From contig CAJMMA010000030.1 in the NCBI GenBank assembly GCA_905214435.1, positions 1 through 24,011 of the forward strand: a stretch of DNA of 24,011 nucleotides, written 5' to 3'. Source of the DNA: an uncultured bacterium. GTDB lineage: Bacteria > Actinomycetota > Coriobacteriia > Coriobacteriales > Coriobacteriaceae. Each line of letters opens with the position of its first letter. The first letter of the stretch is position 1. Shown one piece after another: positions 1 through 7,628 of the stretch. The translations under genes and the position numbers were made by a program. The notes beneath the pieces were generated by a model. It saw only the letters and a program-made list of their open reading frames with translations. It searched no databases and had not been told where the DNA came from.

Positions 1-82
1 GCAGGGTTTGGGGCAGGCACGCCCCAACAAGAAGCTGTCCCAAAGGGGCAAGAATGGGGACTGCGGACGATTTCTTGGGCCG

Positions 83-313
83 CTACGCGGCCCTTCCCAG
101 TGCGGAGCGGAACTCGGCCGGCGTGCGGCCACCGAGCACATCGCTGCGCCTCTCCGTATTGTATCGACCGATCCAGCCTCCGAGCTCCTCGATGAAGCGG
201 GCAGGGGTCCAGTCCGACCAGTCCCTGCCGTGCCAGAACTCCTTCTTGAGCAGGCCGAAGAAGCCCTCCATCGCCGCGTTGTCCGGGCTGCAGCCCTTGG
301 CGGACTGGATTGG
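83..313 (-). pseudogene. IS3-family transposase (OrfB) C-terminal remnant
   Basis: The minus-strand reading frame is open from a TAG at 314-316 to a stop at 83-85. It encodes about 76 residues that match the end of the rve integrase core of IS3/IS150-type OrfB. Visible marks are an A-K-G-C-S-P-D-N-A-A run, then M-E-G-F-F-G-L-L-K-K-E-F with the presumed last catalytic Glu, then G-R-D-W, and a closing T-P-A-E-F-R box. The domains that should precede it (helix-turn-helix, first catalytic Asp residues) are absent, so this is a truncated 3' end and not an active transposase. The family call is from recognised motifs. Bases 1-82 downstream hold only a short GGGGC/GCCCC hairpin and no second gene. 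No convincing pair of terminal inverted repeats was found. Confidence 0.8.
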
Positions 314-417
314 CTACACTGATGTGGACAGTTCCGGGAGGGGCGCAAGAGACGGGAAGGCCGTGTGTGCATTCCCGCGCGAGGGCCGCGGGGAGGGGCT
401 GCCTGGGTACGGCGCCT

Positions 418-558
418 GTCAACTCGGTCTACGTCTTTGATGACCGGGTCGTACTCAATATCAAATTCACGGATGATGCCAAAACGGTCACCCGTGAGGA
501 AGTGTTGGGTTCGAGTGCTGTGGACAATGTTCCAGCATGCTGGGATCGAACTCGCTAG
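418..558 (+). pseudogene. Large serine recombinase, C-terminal fragment
   Basis: The last 46 codons of this plus-strand frame read V-N-S-V-Y-V-F-D-D-R-V-V-L-N, then F-T-D-D-A-K-T-V-T, then G-S-S-A, ending in a TAG at 556-558. This pattern is typical of the extreme C-terminus of Tn4451/phage-type large serine recombinases, where a strand pair of the form F-x-N-S-V-Y-V-x-D-D-K-h-V-L precedes a G-S-S tail. Nothing upstream of about 418 resembles the remaining ~450 residues, so it is a remnant of a lost or decayed integrative element. Its last ~70 bases overlap the 3' end of the minus-strand DUF523 gene. The family assignment is from memory of the motif and is moderate in strength. Confidence 0.6.
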
Positions 559-979
559 CCGGAATCACACGGTACCCGTGACACAGCAGCAGATCGACAA
601 AAATACCGTTGCCCGCGGTGAGCGTACCGCTAAAGGTGCCGTCGTAGATGTGACCCGCGCCACACGAGGGGCTGCGGTCCTGAAGGACGCACGCAGCGAT
701 CTCGGACGGGCCGCCAAAATGCTCGCACATATCGAGCGCACGCTGGGCACCTAGGCGAAACTCGCGATCGACAGAGACACCCTCGCAGGTACGGACCTCA
801 CCGTCCACAATCTCGGATGGCTTGCGCGGCGTGGGCAGGCCCCCAAAGACCTCAGGGCACACCAAGAGGACCTCAGTCCCTGTACGCTCGCAGACCTCGA
901 CCAACTCGCGATGATAGTTATCGAGCCCGTTATACTTGTAGCTCTCGCCCATCAAACAGGCGCTCACCACGATCTTCAT
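488..979 (-). CDS. DUF523 family protein
   Basis: This encodes a 163-residue cytosolic protein of the DUF523 family, whose biochemical role is not established. The family signature is clear: an N-terminal M-K-I-V-V-S-A-C-L-M-G followed by Y-K-Y-N-G, then C-P-E-V-x-G-G-L-P-T-P-R-x-P-S-E-I, then D-R-S-P-S-C-G and Y-D-G-T-F-S-G-T-L. Conserved Cys residues in S-A-C, C-P-E and P-S-C-G suggest metal or thiol chemistry (inference). I chose the ATG at 979 because a GAGAGGG ribosome-binding sequence lies 6 bases upstream; earlier starts at 985 and 994 lack that spacing. The last ~15 residues, after V-I-P-A-S-E-F-D-P, are not family-like and overlap the recombinase remnant on the other strand, so the native C-terminus may have been replaced. 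It is separated from ftsH by a terminator. Confidence 0.88.
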   Translation of the reverse strand: MKIVVSACLMGESYKYNGLDNYHRELVEVCERTGTEVLLVCPEVFGGLPTPRKPSEIVDGEVRTCEGVSVDREFRLGAQRALDMCEHFGGPSEIAACVLQDRSPSCGAGHIYDGTFSGTLTAGNGIFVDLLLCHGYRVIPASEFDPSMLEHCPQHSNPTLPHG

Positions 980-1000
980 TTCCATCCCTCTCAAGCAAAA

Positions 1001-1033
1001 CGCCCCATTTGAGAAAGCTGCTCAAATGGGGCG
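1001..1033 (-). terminator. Intrinsic terminator of ftsH
   Basis: A perfect 13-bp inverted repeat (CGCCCCATTTGAG / CTCAAATGGGGCG) with a 7-base loop lies 27 bases after the ftsH stop codon. Read on the minus strand it is followed by TTTTGCTTG. This is a classic Rho-independent terminator and makes DUF523 a separate transcription unit, or one fed only by read-through. Confidence 0.88.
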
Positions 1034-1060
1034 TCGGCGTTTACTGGCTCGACCGCGGCT

Positions 1061-2968
1061 TTACTGTTGCTTGGGCATCAGCGGATTCTCGCGCGTGAGG
1101 AGGTTCATGAACTCCTCACCCGTGATGGTCTCCTTCTTGTACAGATAACGAGCCAGCTCATGGAGCTTGAACTTGTTCTCCTTGAGGATCTGCAGGGCGC
1201 GATCGTGCGCGTCCTCGATCAGCTTAGCGACAATCGCGTCCACACGCTCGGCCGTACCAGGGGCGCAGGTGAGCGAAGTATCCTGGTTGAGGTACGCATT
1301 CTGCACGGTACCGAGTGCCATCATGCCAAACTCGTCGGACATACCAAAGCGCGTCACCATGTTGCGGGCGAGCTTGGTGGCCTGTTCGATATCGTTGGCG
1401 GCACCGGTCGTCATCTCGCCAAAGATGAGTTCCTCGGCCGCACGGCCGCCGCAGTAGACGGCAAGCTTGTCCAAGACCTCCTGGCGTGTCGTCAGGAAGC
1501 GCTCGTCCTCCTCGACCTGCATGGTATAGCCAAGAGCACCGCTCGTGCGCGGCACGATGGTGATCTTGGTGACCGGTGCAGAGCCCTTCTGGCGAGCGGC
1601 AACAATAGCATGGCCAATCTCGTGGTAAGAAACGACCTGCTTCTCGTGATCGGAAAGCACCGTCGACTTACGCTGCTGGCCAGCGATGACAACCTCCACC
1701 GACTCCTCAAAATCGTCCTGCGTGGCGCGCTTACGGCCCTCGCGGACGGCACGCAGGGCGCCTTCGTTGATGATGTTGGCCAGGTCGGCGCCCGAGGCAC
1801 CGGGCGTGGCGCGGGCAATCGCGGTCAAATCGATCGGCGGCTCGGTCTTCACACTCTTGGCGTGGAGCTCGAGGATGTTCTTACGGCCGGTCAGGTCGGG
1901 CAGCTCGACGGGAATGCGGCGGTCAAAACGGCCGGGGCGCAGTAGAGCGGGATCGAGACTGTCGGGGCGGTTGGTTGCGGCAAGGACAACGATACCCTTG
2001 TGGTTATCGAAGCCGTCCATCTCGGTCAGCAACTGATTGAGCGTCTGCTCGCGCTCGTCGTTGCCGCTAAAGCCGCCGCCATCGCGCTTCTTACCGATGG
2101 TATCGATCTCATCGATAAAGACGATACAAGGGGCCTTTTCCTTGGCCTGCTTAAACAGGTCACGCACCTTAGCAGCGCCGCGACCAACAAACATCTCAAC
2201 GAACTCAGAGCCCGAAATGCTAAAGAACGGCACGCCCGCCTCGCCGGCCACAGCCTTGGCAAGCAGGGTCTTACCAGTGCCCGGAGGGCCCACAAGAAGA
2301 GCGCCGCGCGGCAGCTTGGCGCCGATCTCCTCGTAGCGCTGCGGCTTCTCCAGAAAGTCGACGACCTCCTTGAGGGACTCCTTGGCCTCCTCCTGGCCGG
2401 CGACGTCCTTAAAGGTCACGCCCACGTCCTTGGAGGCGATCACGCGTGCGCCGGACTTACCCAGTCCACCGCCGCCAAAACCGCCGCCGCCAAAGTTCAT
2501 CGACGGACCGTCGTCACCCATGGCCTTCTTCATGCGGCGGTTGAGCCACCAACCGATGAGGAAGAAAATCGCCATGGGAAGAATGAGCGTGAGCAGGTAG
2601 TAGGTCATCAAACCCGAGTTTTTATCGGGAACGACCGACTCAAGCGAAGCGCCAGACTCAAGCACGCGATCGGTAAAGCCCGCATCGTTCGGCACACCGG
2701 TCGTCTTATAGGCGATGTTCTCGTCCTCGCCCTTCTTGGTGTAATAAATCGAGTAATCGTCCGTGTTGTACTCGACCTTGTCCACACTCTTCTTATCGAG
2801 CGCTTTGACAAACGTCGAGTAATCGGTCTTCGTAATCTGCTGCGTGTGACCGATGTTGGGGAACAGAACGGTCGAGAGCACGAGGTAGACGACGAAGGCG
2901 ATGAGCACGTAGAGGATCATATTCCGTCTACGTTTGTTGTCATCCATCTCCATCTGCTTGAACTCCAT
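1061..2968 (-). CDS. ftsH: ATP-dependent zinc metalloprotease FtsH
   Basis: This encodes a 635-residue membrane-anchored AAA+ protease that degrades misfolded membrane proteins and short-lived regulators. Residues ~17-36 and ~121-141 are transmembrane helices flanking an extracytoplasmic domain. A Gly-rich linker follows at ~159-170. The AAA+ module has Walker A G-P-P-G-T-G-K-T at 227-234, Walker B V-F-I-D-E-I-D near 283-289, and the second region of homology A-T-N-R-P-D … R-P-G-R-F-D-R-R near 331-351. The peptidase domain has the zinc motif H-E-I-G-H at 449-453, with the third ligand Asp likely at ~526 in A-A-N-D-I-E. Length is normal for the family. The first ATG has little ribosome-binding signal; the ATG five codons downstream has GGAG nine bases before it, so the true start may be 2953. 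It is divergent from the adenosyltransferase gene, 77 bp away. Confidence 0.97.
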   Translation of the reverse strand: MEFKQMEMDDNKRRRNMILYVLIAFVVYLVLSTVLFPNIGHTQQITKTDYSTFVKALDKKSVDKVEYNTDDYSIYYTKKGEDENIAYKTTGVPNDAGFTDRVLESGASLESVVPDKNSGLMTYYLLTLILPMAIFFLIGWWLNRRMKKAMGDDGPSMNFGGGGFGGGGLGKSGARVIASKDVGVTFKDVAGQEEAKESLKEVVDFLEKPQRYEEIGAKLPRGALLVGPPGTGKTLLAKAVAGEAGVPFFSISGSEFVEMFVGRGAAKVRDLFKQAKEKAPCIVFIDEIDTIGKKRDGGGFSGNDEREQTLNQLLTEMDGFDNHKGIVVLAATNRPDSLDPALLRPGRFDRRIPVELPDLTGRKNILELHAKSVKTEPPIDLTAIARATPGASGADLANIINEGALRAVREGRKRATQDDFEESVEVVIAGQQRKSTVLSDHEKQVVSYHEIGHAIVAARQKGSAPVTKITIVPRTSGALGYTMQVEEDERFLTTRQEVLDKLAVYCGGRAAEELIFGEMTTGAANDIEQATKLARNMVTRFGMSDEFGMMALGTVQNAYLNQDTSLTCAPGTAERVDAIVAKLIEDAHDRALQILKENKFKLHELARYLYKKETITGEEFMNLLTRENPLMPKQQ

Positions 2969-3045
2969 CTACTGGGGTTGATAATGCTAACTAGAATACC
3001 CAACCCGGCCGGCGATAAACCGACGCCGGGCACGAAAGGATAGAG

Positions 3046-3531
3046 ATGGCATCACTCGAAGTCGGCAAGGTTCAGATCTATACGGGCGACGGCAAGGGCA
3101 AGACGACGGCTGCGCTGGGGCTCGCGCTGCGCGCCACGGGCTATGGACTTAACGTGCTCATGCTTCAGTTTGCCAAGAAGCTGCACTGCGCCGAGCATGA
3201 TGCGGCACCACGCCTAGGGCTACGAATTGTACAGGCCGACCGCGACACGCCCGAGGCTTGCGCCGCACAGATCATGGAGCTCGCACGCGAGCAGATCTCA
3301 CAGGTCGACGTTCTGATTTTGGACGAACTCGGCGAGGCCATGCGCCGCGGCTTCGTGACGCGCGAGGATGTCGAGGAACTGATCGCGATGAAACCCGACA
3401 CCACAGAGCTCATACTGACCGGCCGCGGCCTGCTGCCCATCGCGGACCTCGCCGACCTGGTCACCGAAATGCGCCTCGTCAAACACTACTTCGACGAAGG
3501 CCTCCTGGCCCGCCAAGGCATCGAATACTAA
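3046..3531 (+). CDS. cobO: Corrinoid adenosyltransferase (CobA/CobO/BtuR type)
   Basis: This encodes a 161-residue enzyme expected to transfer the 5'-deoxyadenosyl group of ATP to a reduced corrinoid cobalt, giving adenosylcobalamin. The P-loop is at 14-21 (G-D-G-K-G-K-T-T) in the Y-T-G-D-G-K-G-K-T-T-A-A-L-G context diagnostic for the CobA/BtuR family. A Walker-B-like V-L-I-L-D-E-L is near 89-95, an L-T-G-R motif follows, and the typical ending K-H-Y-F-D-E-G … R-Q-G-I-E-Y is present. It is slightly shorter than E. coli BtuR. The ATG has an AAAGGA ribosome-binding site 6 bases upstream. It stands alone on the plus strand with no other cobalamin genes in view, so a salvage role is plausible but inferred. 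A small CCGGCG/CGCCGG hairpin (3009-3029) lies in its leader. Confidence 0.93.
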   Translation: MASLEVGKVQIYTGDGKGKTTAALGLALRATGYGLNVLMLQFAKKLHCAEHDAAPRLGLRIVQADRDTPEACAAQIMELAREQISQVDVLILDELGEAMRRGFVTREDVEELIAMKPDTTELILTGRGLLPIADLADLVTEMRLVKHYFDEGLLARQGIEY

Positions 3532-3532
3532 T

Positions 3533-3617
3533 TGATCCGAAGGGGACGAAGGGAAACGGATCATCGACATCACGACGGAGAGCAATGAGCCGTTTTCCTC
3601 CGTCCCCCCAGGGATCA
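3533..3617. repeat. 85-bp imperfect inverted repeat (REP/MITE-like)
   Basis: Arms at 3533-3564 and 3585-3617 pair over about 32 bp with only a few mismatches. The left arm begins TGATCC and contains GGGGACG and AAACGG; the right arm is its near-reverse-complement. A 20-base spacer separates them. It exactly fills the gap between two convergent genes, directly abutting both stop codons. No T-run follows on either strand, so it does not look like a normal intrinsic terminator. It may still terminate or stabilise both transcripts. The mobile or repeated nature is an inference, since only one copy is in the window. Confidence 0.7.
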
Positions 3618-4967
3618 TTAGGCAGTGGCGCGGCCTAGCCAGTTGCCGCTGTGGTGGTAGATGGTGAACATCGTGGCGGTTATTACCCAGGTTACGGGGT
3701 AGACCAGCAGCAGATGCTCGAGCGAGGGGTCGAGCGGCATAATCGCGAACACCCACGCCACGCGGAGCACGACCGTGCCGAATATCGTGAGCATCATAGG
3801 CTGGAAGCTCACGCCAGCGCCGCGGATGGAGCCGGACGCGTTTTCGATAATCGAGAAGATCGCGTAGAACGGTGCAATGAAATGAAGGATCGTCGTGGTG
3901 TAGGCCGAAATTGCGGCATCGTCGATAAACAGACGCGAAAGCGGGCCCGAGAATACCAGCAGCACGGCAGACAGGCCACCGATAAGCACAAATGAAAGCA
4001 CGAGCGACGTGTGGTATCCCTTTCGCATGCGATCGTAATTGCGCGCACCAAAGTTCTGCGCCGAGAACGTAGTAATCGACACACCAAGCGCCTCGGTCAC
4101 CATCCAGATAATGCCGTCCAGGCGACCGGAAAGACCCCAAGCGGTCGTGACATCGGCTCCAAACGAGTTGACCGACACCTGAATCAAAACGTTGGAGATC
4201 GAATACGCCGCAGACTGAACGCCCAGCGGCAAACCGCACGAAAGCATGCTCTTGCAAATGCCGCGATCGATACCGAGTTTGGATAGCGACAACCGCCACG
4301 CCCCCGGAGCGCGCATCATGCGGATCACAATCATCGTGGCATTGGTGCAGATAGTCAGCGCCACCGCGATGCCGCAGCCCAGCGCTTCCATGTGCAGCAC
4401 GGCGACAAAGAGAATGTCGAGCGCCACGTTGACGAAGCAGCCGGAGGCAATAATGACCGCCGGACCGCGCGTGTCGCCCACGGCGCGCAACAACGCCGTC
4501 CCCATATTGAGCAGCAGCGCCGCAAACATGGCGGCAAAGTAGCAACGGGCATACGCCACACCCTCGGCCAGCAGCTCATGCGGTGTATTCATCAGCACAA
4601 GCATCGGCTCGACAAACACCATGCCCAGAATGGAAATGACAATGCCGCCCACCAGCGCGAGCGTCATGGCCGTATGGACCGATCGGCTCAAGCGCTCGTC
4701 ATCGTGCTGACCAAAAAACTGGCCGGTAATAACGGCACATCCAGCACCAACACCGACGCAAAAACCAATGCAGAGCTCCGTAAGCACCATCGTGGCCTGA
4801 ATGCCACCCAGCGCGAGCTTGCCGCCAAACTGACCGACGATATAGGTACCGATAAGCGTGTATGCCTGCTGAAAGAACGAACTAAAGAAGATGGGGACGC
4901 ACAGCGACAGCAGCTGCTGCCAAATAACGCCCTGCGTTACATCGATAGCCGTAGATTTCTTAGCCAC
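3618..4967 (-). CDS. MATE family efflux transporter
   Basis: This encodes a 449-residue polytopic inner-membrane protein of the multidrug and toxic compound extrusion family, probably an Na+- or H+-coupled drug or metabolite antiporter. About 12 hydrophobic helices are visible in two similar halves. The N-terminal half has the typical P-I-F-F-S-S-F-F-Q-Q-A-Y and V-G-Q-F-G-G-x-L-A-L-G-G blocks; the second half opens with G-L-P-L-G-V-Q-S-A-A-Y-S-I-S-N and contains F-S-A-Q-N-F-G-A. Length is normal. A TTG at 5000 would extend the frame, but I prefer the GTG at 4967: it gives the usual V-A-K-K-S-T N-terminus and follows a GGGGAGGG sequence, although the spacing is short. It converges on the adenosyltransferase gene through the 85-bp inverted repeat. 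The substrate cannot be told from sequence. Confidence 0.93.
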   Translation of the reverse strand: MAKKSTAIDVTQGVIWQQLLSLCVPIFFSSFFQQAYTLIGTYIVGQFGGKLALGGIQATMVLTELCIGFCVGVGAGCAVITGQFFGQHDDERLSRSVHTAMTLALVGGIVISILGMVFVEPMLVLMNTPHELLAEGVAYARCYFAAMFAALLLNMGTALLRAVGDTRGPAVIIASGCFVNVALDILFVAVLHMEALGCGIAVALTICTNATMIVIRMMRAPGAWRLSLSKLGIDRGICKSMLSCGLPLGVQSAAYSISNVLIQVSVNSFGADVTTAWGLSGRLDGIIWMVTEALGVSITTFSAQNFGARNYDRMRKGYHTSLVLSFVLIGGLSAVLLVFSGPLSRLFIDDAAISAYTTTILHFIAPFYAIFSIIENASGSIRGAGVSFQPMMLTIFGTVVLRVAWVFAIMPLDPSLEHLLLVYPVTWVITATMFTIYHHSGNWLGRATA

Positions 4968-5092
4968 ACGCCCTCCCCACCAGCGTACGTCAAACAACAA
5001 AACGGCACTTTAAGACGAAAGCCAAAACCAGCTTAGCACCGACCGACGTCGGCCGAAACGTCCCGAACCAGAGCCCGGTGCGAAATATCTGC

Positions 5093-6007
5093 CTAGTGAT
5101 ACAGCCCCGGCTGGTAGTGGTACTCGTTGCTCACATGCGGGCACAGTTGCCAAAAGGCGACGGCACTCGCAGCGGCAACGTTGAGTGAATCGACCCCGTG
5201 CGCCATCGGAATGCGCACGGCTCGGTCGCAGCCGGCAATGGTCTTGGTGCCCAAGCCGGCACCCTCGGTACCCATAAAGATCGCTAGGCGGTCAATCTCC
5301 TGCAGCACGGGATCGTCCAGCGACACCGAATCATCCGTCAACGCCATGGCGGCACACGAAAAGCCGGCATCGTGCAGCGGCGCCAGCCCATCATGCGGCC
5401 ATACGCGCGCCTCGCTGCCAATGCGCGTCCAGGGCACCTGGAACACCGTGCCCATGCTCACGCGGGCCGAGCGACGGTACAGCGGGTCACAGCAAGTGGG
5501 GCTCACCAAAATGCCATCGACGTTCAGCGCAGCCGCCGAGCGGAAAATCGCGCCGACATTGGTGTGGTCGACAATGCCCTCGAGCACGCACACGCGCACC
5601 GGGCGCTCACCCGCCGCCTCGACGACGCCACTCAAGAACTCGGCTACCGGAATCTGGCGTGGACGACGGAATGCCGCGAGCGCACCGCGCGTCACGTTAA
5701 AACCCGTCAGCTGCTCCATGAGCTCCATGGAGGCAACGAACACAGGAACCGGACCCGCGCCCTCGCGCACAACCAGGCGCTCAAACAGCGGCATCATCTG
5801 ATCGAGCCAGCGTTCGCCCAAAAGAAAGCTCACCGGCTCGTATCCGGCGCGAACCGCACGCTCGATGACCTTGGCGCTCTCGGCGATAAAAATGCCCTTC
5901 TGCGGCTCCAGCACGCAGCGAAGCTCACGCTCGGTCAGTCGCACGTAGGCATCGAGCCGCTCGTCCTCGAGCGAATCGATTCGCAGCACCTCAACGGCAT
6001 CAGTCAT
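5093..6007 (-). CDS. TrmH/SpoU family RNA methyltransferase
   Basis: This encodes a ~304-residue SAM-dependent RNA 2'-O-methyltransferase of the trefoil-knot (SPOUT) class. The three SpoU motifs are present in order in the C-terminal half: N-V-G-A-I-F-R-S-A-A-A-L, then I-F-M-G-T-E-G-A-G-L, then I-P-M-A-H-G-V-D-S-L-N-V-A-A-A. The N-terminal ~110 residues, with an F-I-A-E-S-x-K-V-I-E-R-A block, resemble the substrate-binding domain of rRNA methyltransferases such as RlmB/TsnR. The exact rRNA or tRNA target is not determinable here. The frame extends to an ATG at 6040, but I prefer the ATG at 6007 (M-T-D-A-V-E-V) because residues upstream look non-homologous; ribosome-binding support is weak for both. 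It lies 109 bp downstream of folA. Confidence 0.9.
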   Translation of the reverse strand: MTDAVEVLRIDSLEDERLDAYVRLTERELRCVLEPQKGIFIAESAKVIERAVRAGYEPVSFLLGERWLDQMMPLFERLVVREGAGPVPVFVASMELMEQLTGFNVTRGALAAFRRPRQIPVAEFLSGVVEAAGERPVRVCVLEGIVDHTNVGAIFRSAAALNVDGILVSPTCCDPLYRRSARVSMGTVFQVPWTRIGSEARVWPHDGLAPLHDAGFSCAAMALTDDSVSLDDPVLQEIDRLAIFMGTEGAGLGTKTIAGCDRAVRIPMAHGVDSLNVAAASAVAFWQLCPHVSNEYHYQPGLYH

Positions 6008-6053
6008 AGCAGCCAGCCCGCACCCTTCTTTACAGCACATCTATACCAAACGA

Positions 6054-6072
6054 GGCGACGCTAAGCGCCGCC
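6054..6072 (-). terminator. Possible weak terminator hairpin after folA
   Basis: On the minus strand GGCGGCGCTTAGCGTCGCC is an almost perfect palindrome, followed by TCGTTTGG. It lies 44 bases after the folA stop and before the methyltransferase gene. The loop is tight and the T-run is poor, so it may only attenuate transcription. Confidence 0.3.
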
Positions 6073-6116
6073 CCATGCATTCAATCAACCCGATGATACC
6101 GTTCACGCCAGGCGAT

Positions 6117-6635
6117 TTATGCCTCAACGCGACGATACGTCACGAACTCATAATCGAGACCCTCGTCACCCTCGCCCGAGGCAATCGTGGCAACCCCGCC
6201 ACGCCGCGCAATCTCCCACGCGGGATCGGCGTCCAAGTCGGGAAAGTACGTGTCCACGGGATGGACGCAGTGGTTATGCGTGACCTCGGCCTCCACGCAG
6301 CACGGCAAAAACTGACGATACACCTCGCCACCGCCGATCACCCACGCAACGGGCTCATCGGCAACCACGGCGAGCGCTTCGTCGACGCTATGCACCACGT
6401 CGACGCCCTCGGCAGCAAAGCTCTCGTCACGCGTGAGCACGATATTGCGGCGGTTCTTGAGCGGACGCCCACCGGGAAAACTCAGCAGGGTCTTGCGTCC
6501 CATAATAACCGGGCACCCTTTGGTGCACGCCACAAAATGGCGCATGTCGGCGCGATTGGACACCACCATGTCGCCCTCGCACCCAATGCCCCAGTCATCG
6601 CACACGGCGACAATGGCAGAAAGCTTACACGTCAT
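6117..6635 (-). CDS. folA: Dihydrofolate reductase
   Basis: This encodes a 172-residue enzyme that reduces dihydrofolate to tetrahydrofolate with NADPH, regenerating the folate oxidised by the adjacent thymidylate synthase. Visible DHFR marks are the first strand L-S-A-I-V-A-V, then W-G-I-G-x-x-G-D, a D-M-R-H-F block whose Asp should be the catalytic acid, the cofactor motif V-I-M-G-R-K-T, R-R-N-I-V-L-T-R, and V-I-G-G-G-E-V-Y-R-Q-F-L-P. The usual L-P-W of the substrate loop is replaced by M-V-V. The ATG at 6635 is preferred over the GTG at 6644 because AGGTGA lies 6 bases before it. The gene begins 9 bases after the thyA stop, so translation is probably coupled. Confidence 0.95.
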   Translation of the reverse strand: MTCKLSAIVAVCDDWGIGCEGDMVVSNRADMRHFVACTKGCPVIMGRKTLLSFPGGRPLKNRRNIVLTRDESFAAEGVDVVHSVDEALAVVADEPVAWVIGGGEVYRQFLPCCVEAEVTHNHCVHPVDTYFPDLDADPAWEIARRGGVATIASGEGDEGLDYEFVTYRRVEA

Positions 6636-6644
6636 GCGCGTCAC

Positions 6645-7493
6645 CTACACCGCAATGGGGATGTTCTTGACCTGCGGGCCGTGCTCATAACCCTCGACGA
6701 TCAGGTCGTCGGTCGTAAACGCATAGAAGTCATGCACATCGGGGTTGAGCGTTACCTTAGGCGCCGCAAACTGCGGACGCTCGATAAGTTCGCGGACGAT
6801 ATCGACATGACGGTCGTAAATGTGGGCATCGGCAATCACATGAAGCAGCTCACCGGGAATCATATCGACCGACTGCGCGACCATCATCAGCAAAATGGCG
6901 TACTGGCACACGTTCCAGTTGTTCGCGGCCAAGATGTCCTGACTGCGCTGGTTGAGAATCATGTTGAGCGTCGGCTTGTCGTCCTGCGGGCGCTGCGTGA
7001 CGTTATAGGTCACGCTGTAGGCGCACGGATACAGGTGCATCTCGGAAAGATCGCTAAACACGTAAGTGTTGGTCATGATGCGGCGGCTGTACGGCGTGTG
7101 CTTAAGGTCGTACAGCACGCGGTCCATCTGGTCAAAATCGCCCTCGGCATAATGGCTCTTCTGGCCAATCTGGTATCCGTAGGCCTTGCCGATGGAGCCG
7201 GTCTCATCAGCCCACTCGTCCCAAATATGGCTATTGAGGTCATGGACGTTATTGGACTTCTTTTGATAGATCCACAGGATCTCGTCCATGGCGGACTTAA
7301 GCGCCGTACGACGCAGGGTAAGCGCCGGGAACTCCTCACGCAGGTCGTAGCGGGCCGTGACGCCAAAGTTTTTAATGGTATAGGCAGGGGTGCCGTCCTC
7401 CCACACCGGACGAACCTTTTGGCCCTCGGTGGTGGTGCCATGGTCCAGAATATCGCGGCACATGGTTACAAACTGTTGATCAGCTTTGCTCAT
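6645..7493 (-). CDS. thyA: Thymidylate synthase
   Basis: This encodes a 282-residue enzyme that methylates dUMP to dTMP using methylene-tetrahydrofolate, releasing the dihydrofolate that FolA recycles. Key features are S-R-R-I near 136-139 (phosphate-binding arginines), the catalytic Cys157 in L-Y-P-C-A-Y, N-Q-R-S-Q-D at 181-186, and D-A-H-I-Y at 222-226 (nucleotide binding). It belongs to the classical ThyA fold, not the flavin-dependent ThyX. An upstream in-frame extension to 7658 exists, but the ATG at 7493 follows AGGAGG with 4-5 bases spacing and gives the expected M-S-K-A-D-Q-Q-F start. It is the first gene of thyA-folA, and its promoter region is shared with the divergent DUF134–NifX gene. 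Confidence 0.96.
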   Translation of the reverse strand: MSKADQQFVTMCRDILDHGTTTEGQKVRPVWEDGTPAYTIKNFGVTARYDLREEFPALTLRRTALKSAMDEILWIYQKKSNNVHDLNSHIWDEWADETGSIGKAYGYQIGQKSHYAEGDFDQMDRVLYDLKHTPYSRRIMTNTYVFSDLSEMHLYPCAYSVTYNVTQRPQDDKPTLNMILNQRSQDILAANNWNVCQYAILLMMVAQSVDMIPGELLHVIADAHIYDRHVDIVRELIERPQFAAPKVTLNPDVHDFYAFTTDDLIVEGYEHGPQVKNIPIAV

Positions 7494-7527
7494 TGACCCT
7501 CCTGTCAGTCGCCTATAAGCGATTTTT

Positions 7528-7554
7528 ATTGTAGCCCAGGCGCGCGAGTGTCGG
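7528..7554 (-). promoter_or_regulatory. Candidate thyA promoter
   Basis: A TACAAT box (7528-7533, minus strand) lies about 35 bases before the thyA ATG. A partial -35, CCGACA (7549-7554), is 15 bases further upstream, which is short spacing. The -10 is reasonable and the -35 weak. Confidence 0.3.
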
Positions 7555-7628
7555 ATTGGACACTTGGGCCGGCACACGCAATGCACGGCAGCACGGCTCC
7601 GCACACACACGCGCAACAGGTTTGCCGT

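Noticed and set aside
2110..2200. FtsH pore region reads F-V-G-R-G-A instead of the E. coli F-V-G-V-G-A
   Set aside because: The functional F-V-G is intact, and I recall the same form in many Gram-positive gut bacteria, so it is probably ordinary.
2000..3043. A 347-codon open frame on the plus strand opposite ftsH
   Set aside because: Antisense to the FtsH membrane and AAA+ domains, with no ribosome-binding site or recognisable domain.
3298..4545. A 415-codon minus-strand frame crossing the MATE gene, the inverted repeat and the adenosyltransferase gene
   Set aside because: It overlaps two well-supported genes in other frames and its translation has no transporter or enzyme motif.
5075..5092. 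A riboswitch or small gene between the MATE and methyltransferase genes
   Set aside because: The gap is too short and shows only a 10-bp CCGACGTCGG palindrome near 5044, with no recognisable conserved fold.
6075..7496. A 473-codon open frame on the plus strand
   Set aside because: It is antisense to thyA and folA, both recognised by catalytic motifs, and has low-complexity, His/Arg-rich composition typical of a shadow frame.
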